Source: Persicobacter sp. CCB-QB2
GTDB lineage: Bacteria; Bacteroidota; Bacteroidia; Cytophagales; Cyclobacteriaceae
Direction of reading: 5' to 3'
Assembly: GCF_001274635.1 (NCBI RefSeq)
Contig: NZ_LBGV01000001.1
Coordinates: 806,001-870,000, forward strand
Length of the DNA stretch: 64,000 nt
Shown here: positions 35,462 to 44,990 of the stretch, in pieces
Numbering within the stretch: position 1 is the stretch's first letter
How the letters are laid out: every line of letters starts with the position of its first letter
The notes under the pieces: model-generated
What the model was told of the DNA's origin: nothing
Seen by the model: only the letters and a program-made list of their open reading frames with translations
Database searches by the model: none
Translations under genes and position numbers: made by a program

Positions 35462-36195
35462 TTATTTTTTGTGATTCTTCAGTAGGTCCAAACTATGCAA
35501 TATCAAATCCATTCCTCCGCTTCGACCATGTCCGGGAATGACTATTTTTGCCATGGGAAAGGTCTTTTCTACCTTTTTTAGGGTTTCCGGCCAGGCTTTT
35601 AAATTTGCATCTTCGGTATTGCCCATATTTTGTGATGCCATACTTTTAACCAGACAGCCCCGAAAAGGATTTTTTCCTCCGGAAGGTAAACCACAATATT
35701 ATCTTCGGTATGGCCACCACCCAAATAGCGGCAGTTCACCTTGCTGCCTTCAAAATCGAAATTCAAGGCCTTTTTGAATTTTCGCTGACTTTGGGCTTTT
35801 CCAGTGTTTTTACAAATAGAACTTGTTTTGCTTCCGCTAATGGTCTCGACTCCTTTCCCTTGCAGGTAGGGCATGCCCGCCATACAATCTGCATGGTAAT
35901 GCCCGATGATCAATGTCGTGACCTGAGCATTTAATTCAGAGGTAATATAGTCGTATAACTCAATAGTGGTCGGTTCGTCAGCAGGAGTATCCACCAACAG
36001 GGCCTTGCCGTTTTTTATCACCAAAAGTCCATTCGAGGCCACCCTTCCAAAACCTTCAAATTCATGAAAGCTGACATGTATATAAGTATGTTCATTGATA
36101 GGACTCAAAAACACATGATCGCTGATTTTAATATTTTGCGTAAAAGCGGGAAGGCCGAAAAAAAGCAAAAGTAGGAAAGTCGCAAAAGTACGCAT
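35462..36195 (-). CDS. subclass B1 metallo-beta-lactamase, with one apparent frame break
   Basis: About 244 residues after correction, the usual B1 length. The signal peptide is MRTFATFLLLLFFGLPAFTQ, giving a periplasmic enzyme. Zinc ligands: HYHAD (HxHxD motif) within TLIIGHYHADCMAGMPYLQ, the His of GGGHTEDNIVVYLP, the Cys of LFGGCLVKSMASQNMGNTED and the His of IVIPGHGRSGG. The last two lie beyond a frame break at the CCCC at 35658-35661 (GGGG on the coding strand); a fifth base joins the frames. All six B1 ligands are then present, so hydrolysis of penicillins, cephalosporins and carbapenems is expected from the family. It is apparently chromosomal, with no integron or insertion sequence adjacent. 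Confidence 0.9.
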
Positions 36196-36671
36196 AGGAG
36201 TGGTAGGTATTGATTTTTATAATAAGTGGAATGCAATTAACCACCAAAGGCGGGGAGAAAGAACTAATTTCTCCAGATTTTAAGAAGAAAATACAGATGA
36301 GTTTGTAATAGATAAAAATTAGCATAGCCGAAAGAAATTAGGTTGGCAGGTAACCCTCTGGCTAAGAGTAGTTACAACGTCAGGAGGTGGTTGCTTCTCA
36401 AAGAGGTTAATTGCAGGGATTGGTCTTAAGGGTTTCGCATTGTACACTCTTAGCTGTTTTATCATTTTTTCGGATGCGAGACCATGATCCTTTGTAGTGA
36501 TGTTTCGCGGTTGCCGTGATGAAATTTGTGGTTGCTTTTAGAAGTTGGGCTTGTTCGATTTAGCTCAATGGATGGGGAGTCTTATCGATTAAGAGAGACA
36601 ATGAATCTTACACAACAGGCATATTTTATTGAAAACAACCATGGGCTTTTAGCCTATTTATTTTACTTTTA
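36196..36671. other. intergenic stretch without recognised features
   Basis: About 475 bases between the beta-lactamase start and the RHS fragment. The left part should hold the beta-lactamase promoter, but no good TAnnTTTG box stands out. The right part may contain further decayed RHS sequence, though no frame supports it. Confidence 0.4.
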
Positions 36672-37001
36672 ATGGTACCCTTTTCGGTTGGAGATTACAC
36701 CTCCGGAAATATTGTGGCCAATTACGATGGTAATAAAAATCAAAAGGAAATTCCTTTGTATGGAAGTGGCCCTTTAGGAATTCGCTTTGTGGATGACATC
36801 ACCGGAAATAATAGCACCAATGTCTTTGAGTATAAAGACCATTTAGGCCCCGTTCGTGCCCACGCCTTTTGCAATGGCGAAAGCATGGTTCATGACCAGT
36901 GGCGGGTTTATTACCCCTTTGGTCTGCAAATGGCCAGGGACTTAGATGCTAAGCACAAAAGCCGATTTGGCTATCAGGGAGATTTCCCCCACTGGTCGTA
37001 G
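36672..37001 (+). pseudogene. fragment of an RHS/YD-repeat protein
   Basis: A 109-codon frame with VFEYKDHLGPVRAHAF, WRVYYPFGLQMARDL and KSRFGYQGDFP. These match the conserved RHS-associated core of Bacteroidota (DHLGNVR ... YYPFGM ... GYQGEF). In intact genes this core comes near the end of a protein of over a thousand residues and is followed by a variable toxin tip. Here there is no upstream repeat region, and the frame stops where the repeated DUF1703 leader sequence begins. It is therefore an orphan piece left by rearrangement. Confidence 0.75.
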
Positions 37002-37292
37002 TCTTCGCCTGCTGAACTTCAAAGTCTTGTAGGGATGTAGCGCGGCGACTACGACCCAGTCCACGAAATTTGGTGGTTGGTTTTCGGTGCTCGAAAGTTA
37101 TACGGTAACACTAAGATCAGAGAAGGATTATTTGTTCAGCAAATTTCACTTACCCCTCTGTTCGAAGCATCGCGCTTCAAACAAATCCAACAAAAACAAA
37201 ATCAAAACCTACAAAATAGCGATCGACAACAGCGGGTCACCATTTTTTATCCCTTGAGGAAAATGCTTAACTTGCATTAAATCAAGGAAAGC
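36992..37292 (+). repeat. repeated leader upstream of AAA-ATPase/DUF1703 gene, copy 1
   Basis: About 300 bases closely related to 63591-63897. Shared blocks include GTAGGGATGTAGCGCGG, GACTACGACCCAGTCCACG, TCAGCAAATTTCACTTACCC, CTTCAAACAAATCCAACAAA, GCGATCGACAACAGCGGG and TTTTTTATCCCTTGAGGAAA. Both copies end just before the ATG of a DUF1703 gene. A shorter, decayed third copy lies at 63112-63210. Confidence 0.8.
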
Positions 37293-38981
37293 ATGAAAGA
37301 CTTAGCCATCGGCGTATCAGATTTTCAGGAGATCATTAACGCAAACGCGTATTATGTGGATAAAACCCTTTTTATCGAGGAGTTATTGCATAAGAATAAA
37401 ACTAAAGCCGTTTTATTACCGCGTCCGCGCCGTTTTGGGAAGACGCTCAATATGAGCATGCTGAGTTATTTTTTCGATATTGATCATGCAGAGGAGTATC
37501 GGGAATTGTTTTCCGGCTTGGCCATTGAGCAGTCGGAGGAATGGAAGCATCAGGGAAAATATCCGGTGATTTTTCTGACGTTTAAGGATTTGAAGATGGG
37601 GACTTTTGAGCTTGCCGTGTCCAAATTGAAGAAAGAATTAGGGAGGGATGTGGTCAGAAAATATGGCTATTTGTTTACCTCTGATCAATTGGATGAATTT
37701 GATAAGGAATATTTGTTGAACTTCCGAAAAGGAGCGGTGGATATTTTTGATCTCGAGGATTATTTACGGGAGATCAGTAAAATGTTGGCGAAACACCACG
37801 GCATTCCTCCCATCCTCCTGATCGATGAATACGATGCGCCCATACATGCGGCTTTCGAATATGGCTACTTGCCGGAGATGGTCGGTTTCATGCGGAATTT
37901 TCTATCTGCCGGGTTTAAAGACAAAGATCTCATTACCAAAGGGGTGATTACCGGCATTCTGCGTGTTGCGAAAGAGGATATCTTTTCCGGTTTAAATAAT
38001 CTGGCGACTTATTCTATTTTGGATTACGAGTTTGCGGATAAGTTCGGGCTTACACAGCCAGAGGTCAATCAATTGTTAGATGATGCGGGTTATGGGACAG
38101 ATCGCCAAAATGTAGCCGATTGGTACAATGGATATACTTTTGGTCAGGTTGAGAAAATCTACAATCCATGGTCTATCCTGAATTTTGTCTCCCGCCATGA
38201 GGAAGGGCTCAAACCCTATTGGGTGAATACTTCCTCCAACAAGCTGATTCAGGAGACTTTGCCCAAAATTGATGCGCCTACACAGGAGTTGCTTTTTGAT
38301 TTGTTGCAGGGTACATCCGTGCGTGCCCGACTGTCGGACTTTACCATTTTTGAAGATTTATACAGCGGCGACTCCAAAGTAGTTTTAGGATTATTGATAT
38401 TTAGTGGTTATCTCACCACGGACGGTACTGCGCTGGATCCGGGCCGACTGGAATATAAACTTCGGGTACCCAATGAGGAGATTCGCATCATGTATGAAAC
38501 GATGTTGGCAAGATATCTGAAAGCGAGTGAGAAGGTAACGGACAATGAATTGTTGATGGCCTTGCTGCAGCAAAAGCCCAAAACTTTTGCAGATGCCTTG
38601 AAAAGATATTTATTGCACTCCTTTAGTTTTTTCGATATCGGTACCAAAGGCTTTTTGCCTGAAAAAATCTACCATGCTTTTATGCTGGGACTGATGGCGC
38701 ATTTGAGTCAGGAGTTTCATGTTAAATCTAATCGGGAAAGTGGTTTAGGTAGGGCAGACCTGATCATTTACCCTAAAGATCCGAATAACTCAAAAGGTTG
38801 GGTGTTGGAATTCAAAAAGAAGACGCTTGATGATCCCGAAAGCCTGGAAGAACTGGCACAATCCGCTCTGGAGCAGATTCATGAGCAGCAGTATGTGGCT
38901 GAATTAAACGGTCATGGAAAAACCGATATTATGTGCATGGGCATTGCTTTTGACGGGAAGCAGGCGGCTTGTGCATTTTGA
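37293..38981 (+). CDS. AAA-ATPase-like / DUF1703 PD-(D/E)XK nuclease family protein
   Basis: A 562-residue protein. The N-terminal AAA-ATPase-like domain (about 1-290) begins with the family signature KDLAIGVSDFQEIINANAYYVDKTLFIEELL. It has a degenerate P-loop region, RPRRFGKTLNMSML, and a Walker-B-like ILLIDEYDAPIH. The C-terminal PD-(D/E)XK-like domain (about 400-555) contains RESGLGRADLIIYPK and WVLEFKKK, the D...ExK catalytic pattern. Members are widespread and multi-copy in Bacteroidota; their role is unsettled. A second copy begins at 63898 behind the same repeated leader. An M1 repeat lies directly after the stop. Confidence 0.92.
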   Translation: MKDLAIGVSDFQEIINANAYYVDKTLFIEELLHKNKTKAVLLPRPRRFGKTLNMSMLSYFFDIDHAEEYRELFSGLAIEQSEEWKHQGKYPVIFLTFKDLKMGTFELAVSKLKKELGRDVVRKYGYLFTSDQLDEFDKEYLLNFRKGAVDIFDLEDYLREISKMLAKHHGIPPILLIDEYDAPIHAAFEYGYLPEMVGFMRNFLSAGFKDKDLITKGVITGILRVAKEDIFSGLNNLATYSILDYEFADKFGLTQPEVNQLLDDAGYGTDRQNVADWYNGYTFGQVEKIYNPWSILNFVSRHEEGLKPYWVNTSSNKLIQETLPKIDAPTQELLFDLLQGTSVRARLSDFTIFEDLYSGDSKVVLGLLIFSGYLTTDGTALDPGRLEYKLRVPNEEIRIMYETMLARYLKASEKVTDNELLMALLQQKPKTFADALKRYLLHSFSFFDIGTKGFLPEKIYHAFMLGLMAHLSQEFHVKSNRESGLGRADLIIYPKDPNNSKGWVLEFKKKTLDDPESLEELAQSALEQIHEQQYVAELNGHGKTDIMCMGIAFDGKQAACAF

Positions 38982-38989
38982 TTGACGCA

Positions 38990-39124
38990 GTAGTTTTTCC
39001 AGGTATTAGCCCAAATTTGGGCGAGCTTGCTTTCCTCTGCTTCCTTGGAAAAAAATGAAATAGAGCACTATTCCTTTATTTTTTCTGCCTTGCAGAGTAG
39101 TTAAGCATGAATAATCCGGCTTAA
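38990..39124 (+). repeat. M1 dispersed element, left end missing
   Basis: From AGCCCAAATTTGGGCGAGC to the end GCATGAATAATCCGGCTTAA it matches other M1 copies closely. The ~85 bases normally to the left of the palindrome are absent, because the DUF1703 coding sequence ends just before it. Confidence 0.75.
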
Positions 39125-39302
39125 GCTTCTCATTTATTTAATTTATATCTCACTATAAGTTTATCTGCGAAATTGGAATTTTGAAGTTTAGCACGGCCTT
39201 TTTGTGTAGTTTACAATCAGGCCCTTGAAGTATTAGTTTTTTTTCTGTTGCCGGTTTTCCGGGGAGGATTATTTTATACAGTGTGGGCTTTTGGGTGAAT
39301 TT

Positions 39303-39455
39303 AGCAGCGCGGAACCCTTGGGCCAGGGATGGAGGCGGAGGCGTTAGCCGGTTGTGGAGCTCTTTTTTGGAGGGGTGACTTTTGTAATTATCAGGGTAGC
39401 GGTCCCCAAAAAAAGCGACCGCCGTGAGCCCGGTGCGCAGTTGCGCAGGCCCTAA
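39303..39455 (+). repeat. REP-like GC-rich intergenic element, diverged copy 4
   Basis: Landmarks CCAGGGATGGAGGCGG, a variable middle with GGAGCTCTTTTTTGGAGGG, GCGGTCCCCAAAAAAAGCG and GTGAGCCCGGTGCGCAG follow the order of the other copies. Only the two conserved cores are alignable by eye. Confidence 0.55.
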
Positions 39456-39904
39456 ATACCGATATCAGTCATTCAACACCTATTATTGAACAATTAATCG
39501 TTTCTTTTTCATTTTTTCTTGATAAAAAACGAAACAAAAAATCAAGGCTGTGATCCCTGTCGGCGGGACAAAGAACCTGCTGACGGAATCCATCAAGGCG
39601 ACATTTGCAGAGTACGCGAGACTGGTAAAGTATTGCGGAAATGTCGCTGTGATGCCTTCTTGTCGCCAGCAGAACCATTGTCTATCCGCCCATTGATCAA
39701 GGCCGGAGGGTTGATGTGGAAGATTTTATATCATAATGTCAATACTGTAAAAGGTAGTGAGCTAACTCATAAACAAGCGCTCAAATCAAATAGACCCCCA
39801 TTGGGAACTAGATCATTCCTATAATTTGCCCATTTGTAGTTTTATGAAAAAGCCGTGTATAGTAAATCGCTTTAACTTATTTATGATAAGTCCATTGCAT
39901 TCGT

Positions 39905-40052
39905 GTCGATTGATTTTTTGATCGCCCGAATTTAGGTGAGCTAGCTTCCTTCTCATTCCTCTGAATCCTCGGGAAAAACTCGAAATAATGAATTTCTTCC
40001 TATTTCCCGCCCTACAGCTAAATGGGGATTTAAGCCTGATTAATCCGCTTAA
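39905..40052 (+). repeat. M1 dispersed element, diverged
   Basis: Matches M1 from the palindrome-like block GCCCGAATTTAGGTGAGC through CTTCCTTCTCATTCCTC, AAAACTCGAAATAATGAA, TTTCCCGCCCTACAGCTA and the end CTGATTAATCCGCTTAA. The left third is not alignable. Confidence 0.65.
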
Positions 40053-40135
40053 ATCCCCCTCTTGTGGCTAAAGGCTCAGCAGAAGATTAATCAATTGAAA
40101 GATTCTGCTGAGACATTAATAAGCGTTATCCGTCT

Positions 40136-40880
40136 TTACCTCACCGGTTTTACATCCCCTAATCCTTTCTGAATGAGGTTTTGTAGATGTTGTTCTACGG
40201 TGGGGATGCAATCCGCCAGGTCCGACAATTGGTCGATCACATAATATTCATTTTGAATATCATCTTTTCGGAAGGGGTTGTTAAATATGACATCAATATC
40301 AAAGGGGATTTTTTTGGATGCATCACTTACCGAAAATCGGGATTCCTGCGGGGAGGAGATGATGCCGGCACCGTAAATTTTTGCTTTCCCCGCTTGGTAA
40401 ATCAGACCAAACTCCACGGTGAACCAATACAATCTCTGAAGCAGGGCGGTGGCTTTCTCGTTATGGGTATATTTCAGGGCCATTTTCGCATAGGCCTGAA
40501 TGAAATCAGAATATTCCGGCAGAATGAGTAGGGGAATATGTCCAAAAATATCATGAAACATATCAGGCTCCTCAATGTATTTTAACTGATCCATCCGCCG
40601 GAGCCAGGTGGAGGCGGGGAATTTTTTTTCACTAAGAAGCTGAAAGAATTCTTCTACGGGAATTAAGCCTGCCACCACATGAATTTCCCAACCAGTCGAA
40701 TCTCCCAGTCTTTGATTTAAGTCGGTGAAGCGGGGATGCGTTCGGCTTCAAAGCCAATTAAATCGAGGGCCTTAATATATTCCTTACAAGCCAGTTGGGG
40801 ATCTGTTCCAGCTGCTCCTCAAAAAGGATCTGCCACACGCGGTGGTCTTCCGCGGTATATTGGTCATACTGTTGCTGCAT
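40136..40880 (-). CDS. phhA: phenylalanine 4-monooxygenase, with two apparent frame breaks
   Basis: About 248 residues after correction. The enzyme hydroxylates phenylalanine to tyrosine using a pterin and iron. The start MQQQYDQYTAEDHRVW is typical of bacterial enzymes. The iron ligands are visible: the two His of EPDMFHDIFGHIPLL and the Glu of YWFTVEFGLIYQ. The frame breaks at the GGGG at 40797-40800 and at the GGGG at 40732-40735. A fifth base in each gives LEQIPQLACKEYIKALDLIGFEAERIPRFTDLNQRLGD in one frame. It is divergent from the tyrosine-degradation operon that starts 239 bases away and supplies that pathway. Confidence 0.9.
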
Positions 40881-41119
40881 TTTGGGTCTTGTTGTTTGTT
40901 GTTATTTACGAATCCGGGCTTTGAGCCGTCTTTCTACGTATGCAATAATAGGCCAGTTTCCTAAATTCGGAGACAGGTAAAATTATTGAAATTAAAAAAG
41001 AGGACTCAAAAAAGGACTTCAATTTTCTAAAAACATAAAATCGAACCGATTTATTATAATTTATTTAAATTTCATTAAATTAACAAAAGCGATCAAACGC
41101 ATAAACCCAAATATAGCCC

Positions 41120-41809
41120 ATGAACAAAGTTTTTGATGATGCCACCACCGCACTGCAGGATGTGCAGGATGGCATGACCCTTATGCTGGGAGGCTTTGGT
41201 CTCTGTGGTATTCCGGAAAATGGAATTGCCGCATTGGTAGCCAAAGGTGTCCGGAATTTAACCTGTATCTCTAATAATGCCGGAGTGGATGACTTCGGTA
41301 TCGGCCTGATGCTTCAGCAAAGACAGGTCAGGAAGATGATTTCCTCCTATGTAGGAGAAAATGCGGAATTCGAAAGACAATTATTAAGCGGCGAATTGGA
41401 AGTAGAGCTTATTCCACAAGGCTCTTTGGCGGAAAGATGCCGGGCCGGAGGCGCAGGTATTCCGGCTTTTTTCACGCCGGCTGGTTATGGAACCGAAGTG
41501 CAGGATCGAAAGGAAGTCCGATGGTTTAATGGGAAAGCGCATATTTTAGAATATGCATTAACGGCTGATTTTGCTTTGGTGAAGGCCTGGAAAGGGGATA
41601 CTGATGGGAATTTGATTTTTAAAGGAACGGCAAGAAACTTTAACCCGCCTATGGCGATGGCGGGAAAGATTACGGTAGCGGAAGTGGAGGAACTGGTGCC
41701 GGCAGGAGCGCTGGATCCGAACCATGTTCATACAGCGGGAATCTTTGTGCAACGCATTTTTCAGGGGGAGGCTTATGAAAAGCGCATCGAAAAACGCACC
41801 ACTCGTTAG
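41120..41809 (+). CDS. scoA: 3-oxoacid CoA-transferase subunit A
   Basis: A 229-residue alpha subunit of succinyl-CoA:3-ketoacid CoA transferase. It has the glycine-rich CoA motif [15 protein letters not shown] near the N-terminus, then [17 protein letters not shown] and a [25 protein letters not shown] region. It starts ~240 bases from the divergent phenylalanine hydroxylase and is followed 29 bases later by the beta subunit. With the tyrosine genes downstream it should activate the acetoacetate released by fumarylacetoacetase, using succinyl-CoA, to acetoacetyl-CoA. Confidence 0.95.
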   Translation: MNKVFDDATTALQDVQDGMTLMLGGFGLCGIPENGIAALVAKGVRNLTCISNNAGVDDFGIGLMLQQRQVRKMISSYVGENAEFERQLLSGELEVELIPQGSLAERCRAGGAGIPAFFTPAGYGTEVQDRKEVRWFNGKAHILEYALTADFALVKAWKGDTDGNLIFKGTARNFNPPMAMAGKITVAEVEELVPAGALDPNHVHTAGIFVQRIFQGEAYEKRIEKRTTR

Positions 41810-41838
41810 TAAAAATTGTTCCATCAAATTAGAAAATC

Positions 41839-42492
41839 ATGCTTGATAAATATGGTATAGCACAACGGATTGCGCAGGAATTACAGGACGGCTATTATGT
41901 CAACCTGGGGATTGGGATTCCGACGTTGGTGGCCAATTATATTCCGGAGGGCATCAAGGTGACCCTGCAATCAGAAAATGGCTTATTAGGAATGGGACCC
42001 TTTCCCGAGGAGCAGGCAGTGGATGCCGATGTGATCAATGCCGGCAAACAAACGATTACCACTTTGCCGGGATCCGCCTTTTTTGATTCTGCCACCAGTT
42101 TTGCCATGATTCGTGGAGGACATGTGGACTTGACAGTTCTGGGGGCCATGGAGGTTTCCGAAAACGGCGACATTGCCAACTGGAAGATTCCTGGTAAAAT
42201 GGTAAAAGGAATGGGAGGCGCCATGGATTTGGTGGCTTCGGCGGAGAATATTATTGTGGCCATGATGCACACCAATAAAGCCGGCGAATCCAAATTATTG
42301 AAAAAATGCAGTTTGCCGATTACCGGAGTGAATTGTGTGAAGAAAATTGTTACCAATCTGGCCTTTTTGGAGGTAAGCCATCAGGGCTTTAAGCTTTTAG
42401 AGCGAGCCCCTGGTGTGAGTGTAGAAGAAATACAGGCTGCTACCGAAGGACAGTTAATTGTGGAGGGAGAAATTCCCGAAATGCAGTTATAA
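41839..42492 (+). CDS. scoB: 3-oxoacid CoA-transferase subunit B
   Basis: A 217-residue beta subunit. The catalytic glutamate lies in [12 protein letters not shown] (residue about 48), and the motif [27 protein letters not shown] is typical. The start [31 protein letters not shown] matches the family. It lies between scoA and homogentisate dioxygenase in the tyrosine-degradation operon. Confidence 0.95.
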   Translation: MLDKYGIAQRIAQELQDGYYVNLGIGIPTLVANYIPEGIKVTLQSENGLLGMGPFPEEQAVDADVINAGKQTITTLPGSAFFDSATSFAMIRGGHVDLTVLGAMEVSENGDIANWKIPGKMVKGMGGAMDLVASAENIIVAMMHTNKAGESKLLKKCSLPITGVNCVKKIVTNLAFLEVSHQGFKLLERAPGVSVEEIQAATEGQLIVEGEIPEMQL

Positions 42493-42619
42493 TATAAAAC
42501 GCACGTTTAAATCTAACTGTCGGCGGATGTTTTTGTCGACAGATTTTAAAACAGATAAAACAATCAACCAACATTTCCGGAACCCCTAATTCTGGAGGTG
42601 TGAACAAACAACAGAGGAA

Positions 42620-43775
42620 ATGCCACTATATCACAAACTTGGGAAAATCCCTCAAAAGCGGCACACCACTTTTGAAAAAGCCAGCGGGGGATATTATTAT
42701 GAACAGCTTTTTGGGACCGAAGGCTTTTCGGGCATGTCGTCCCTGCTGTACCATATGCACAGGCCCACGCAGATTTCAGCCATTGGAGAAAGTATGGATA
42801 TTCGGCCGAAAGTAGCGGTGCAGCATAATATTGAACCCCGAAAGTTAGTAGGTTTTCGATTACCTCCCGAACATGATTTTCTGGACAGTAGAAAAGTGAT
42901 GCTGCTTAATAATGATCTGTCCATTGCTTTAGCGGCTCCGCTATCCTCTATGGAGGAATATTTCTATAAGAATGCGGATGCCGATGAAATGATCTTTGTC
43001 CATAAAGGCAGTGGAGTACTGAAAACGCTGATGGGGGAAATCTCTTTTGAATATGGAGATTATTTGATTATTCCGCGGGAATGATCTATCAGATTCAATT
43101 TGATAGCCCTGAAAACCGCCTGTTGATACTCGAATCACATTCTCCGATTTATGCGCCCAAACGTTATCGTAATGAATTTGGTCAGTTTTTAGAGTCCTCT
43201 CCTTATTGTGAGAGAGATTTGAAATTGCCCACTTTTATGGCGCCAAAAGAGGAAAAAGGGGCTTTTACCATTAAAATCAAAAAGGAAGGGCTTTTGCATG
43301 AAGTGGTGTATGCTACTCATCCTTTTGATGTGGTCGGTTGGGATGGTTATCTTTTCCCTTATGCTTTTAATATTCACAATTTTGAGCCCATAACCGGCCG
43401 TATTCATCAGCCACCTCCGGTGCATCAGACGTTCGAAGGGAGAAATTTTGTGGTCTGCTCTTTCTGTCCGAGGCTTTATGATTATCATCCGCAGGCAGTA
43501 CCTGCCCCTTATAATCATAGTAATATTGATTCGGATGAGGTCCTCTATTATGTTGAAGGCGACTTTATGAGCCGGAATGATATCGATCAGGGCTATATTA
43601 CCCTGCATCCGGGGGGTATTCCTCATGGGCCGCATCCGGGGCGATGGAAAGGAGCCTTGGGAAAAAAGGTACGGAAGAGTTTGCGGTGATGATTGACCCT
43701 TTCCGTCCGCTACAGCTGACCGATACCGCCCTGGAGCTGGAGGATGAAGATTATTATAAATCCTGGTTGGAATAA
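42620..43775 (+). CDS. hmgA: homogentisate 1,2-dioxygenase, with two apparent frame breaks
   Basis: About 385 residues after correction, the length of bacterial homologues. The enzyme opens the ring of homogentisate to maleylacetoacetate with a non-haem iron. Visible segments are MPLYHKLGKIPQKRHTTFEK, YEQLFGTEGFSGMSSLLYH, EMIFVHKGSGVL, VVCSFCPRLYDYHPQAVPAPYNHSN, EVLYYVEGDFMSR, and the iron-site region LHPGGIPHGPHPGRW. Breaks: GGG at 43077-43079, where one more G gives IIPRGMIYQIQF, and the A run at 43662-43667, where one more A gives LGKKGTEEFAVMIDPFRPLQ and runs to the stop at 43773. Between scoB and hppD in the operon. Confidence 0.92.
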
Positions 43776-43822
43776 GATCCGATTAAACAAACAATAGAAC
43801 AAAACGCAATTTTTTTAAAATC

Positions 43823-44947
43823 ATGAATACCGAACCAAAAAATGTTCCCACCGCTGTGGAGGATTTTCTTCCCATTCAGGGAACAGATTATATTGAAATT
43901 TATGTGGGAAATGCCACCCAGGCGGCTCATTATTACCAAACCGCCTTTGGCTTTCAGCCTATTGCCCGCAGAGGGCTGGAAACAGGGAGTAAGGAATCTG
44001 CTTCTTACGTCCTGCAACAAGACAAAATTAGATTAGTCCTGACCAGCCCACTAAAAGGGGGAACCGAAATTGGAAAACATATTGATCAGCATGGTGATGG
44101 AGTAAAGGTGGTGGCCTTATGGGTGGATGATGCCCGGAAATCCTGGGAAGAAACGACCAAAAGAGGAGCGAAATCTTATATGGAGCCGGTGGTGGAGCAG
44201 GATGATCACGGCCGGGTGGTGCGTTCAGGAATACATACTTATGGGGAGACGGTGCATATTTTTGTGGAACGAAAAGATTATAAGGGTATTTTCCTTCCGG
44301 GATTTGAGTCCTGGAATCCGCATTATCAACCTACAGATATTGGTTTGAAATATGTGGATCATATGGTGGGGAATGTGGGCTGGAATCAGATGAATACCTG
44401 GGTGGATTTTTATGCCAATGTGATGGGGTTCAGTCAGCTGGTTTCTTTTGATGATAAGGATATTTCCACGGATTATACCGCTCTCATGAGTAAGGTGATG
44501 TCTAATGGAAATGGTCGTATCAAATTCCCGATCAATGAGCCGGCGGAAGGAAAGAAAAAATCTCAAATTGAAGAATACCTCGATTTCTACGGAGGGAGTG
44601 GAGTGCAACATATTGCCGTAGCGACTGACAATATCATTGAAACCGTGACTGCTTTACGTGACAGAGGGGTCGAATTTTTAAGGGTACCGACTACATATTA
44701 CGAGGATTTGCTCCAACGTGTGGGGAAAATTGAGGAAGATTTGGAACCTTTGAAAGAGTTGGGTATTTTGGTCGATCGTGATGAAGAGGGATATCTTTTG
44801 CAGATTTTCACCAAACCTATTGAGCCTCGTCCTACCTTGTTTTTTGAGATTATTCAAAGAAAAGGGGCGAAGTCTTTCGGGAAAGGGAATTTTAAGGCCT
44901 TATTTGAAGCTATTGAGCGAGAGCAGGCTAGCCGAGGGACACTTTGA
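43823..44947 (+). CDS. hppD: 4-hydroxyphenylpyruvate dioxygenase
   Basis: A 374-residue non-haem iron enzyme converting 4-hydroxyphenylpyruvate to homogentisate. It has two glyoxalase-fold halves. Iron ligands are the His of KYVDHMVGNV, the His of GGSGVQHIAVATDNI and the Glu of TLFFEIIQRKG. The C-terminal signature GAKSFGKGNFKALFEAIEREQ is present. It starts 47 bases after homogentisate dioxygenase and 43 bases before fumarylacetoacetase, so the pathway genes are tightly clustered. Confidence 0.97.
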   Translation: MNTEPKNVPTAVEDFLPIQGTDYIEIYVGNATQAAHYYQTAFGFQPIARRGLETGSKESASYVLQQDKIRLVLTSPLKGGTEIGKHIDQHGDGVKVVALWVDDARKSWEETTKRGAKSYMEPVVEQDDHGRVVRSGIHTYGETVHIFVERKDYKGIFLPGFESWNPHYQPTDIGLKYVDHMVGNVGWNQMNTWVDFYANVMGFSQLVSFDDKDISTDYTALMSKVMSNGNGRIKFPINEPAEGKKKSQIEEYLDFYGGSGVQHIAVATDNIIETVTALRDRGVEFLRVPTTYYEDLLQRVGKIEEDLEPLKELGILVDRDEEGYLLQIFTKPIEPRPTLFFEIIQRKGAKSFGKGNFKALFEAIEREQASRGTL

Positions 44948-44990
44948 TTTACAACCATAGAACCAACGATTTTTACTTTTTTAAAGAACT

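Larger units (their letters stand above)
38982..40135. other. 1.15 kb gene-free stretch with three dispersed repeats
   Basis: From left to right it contains a truncated M1 copy, a diverged REP-like element and another M1 copy. A GAAACAAAAAATCAAGG segment near 39530 pairs with an upstream CTTGAT to give an inverted repeat. Frames between 39469 and 39824 have no protein features. This is a repeat accumulation zone between the DUF1703 gene and phenylalanine hydroxylase. Confidence 0.6.

Noticed and set aside
39469-39824. Overlapping small frames on both strands in the 39.5 kb gap
   Set aside because: They fall in a repeat-rich gap, have no motifs and are antisense to each other.
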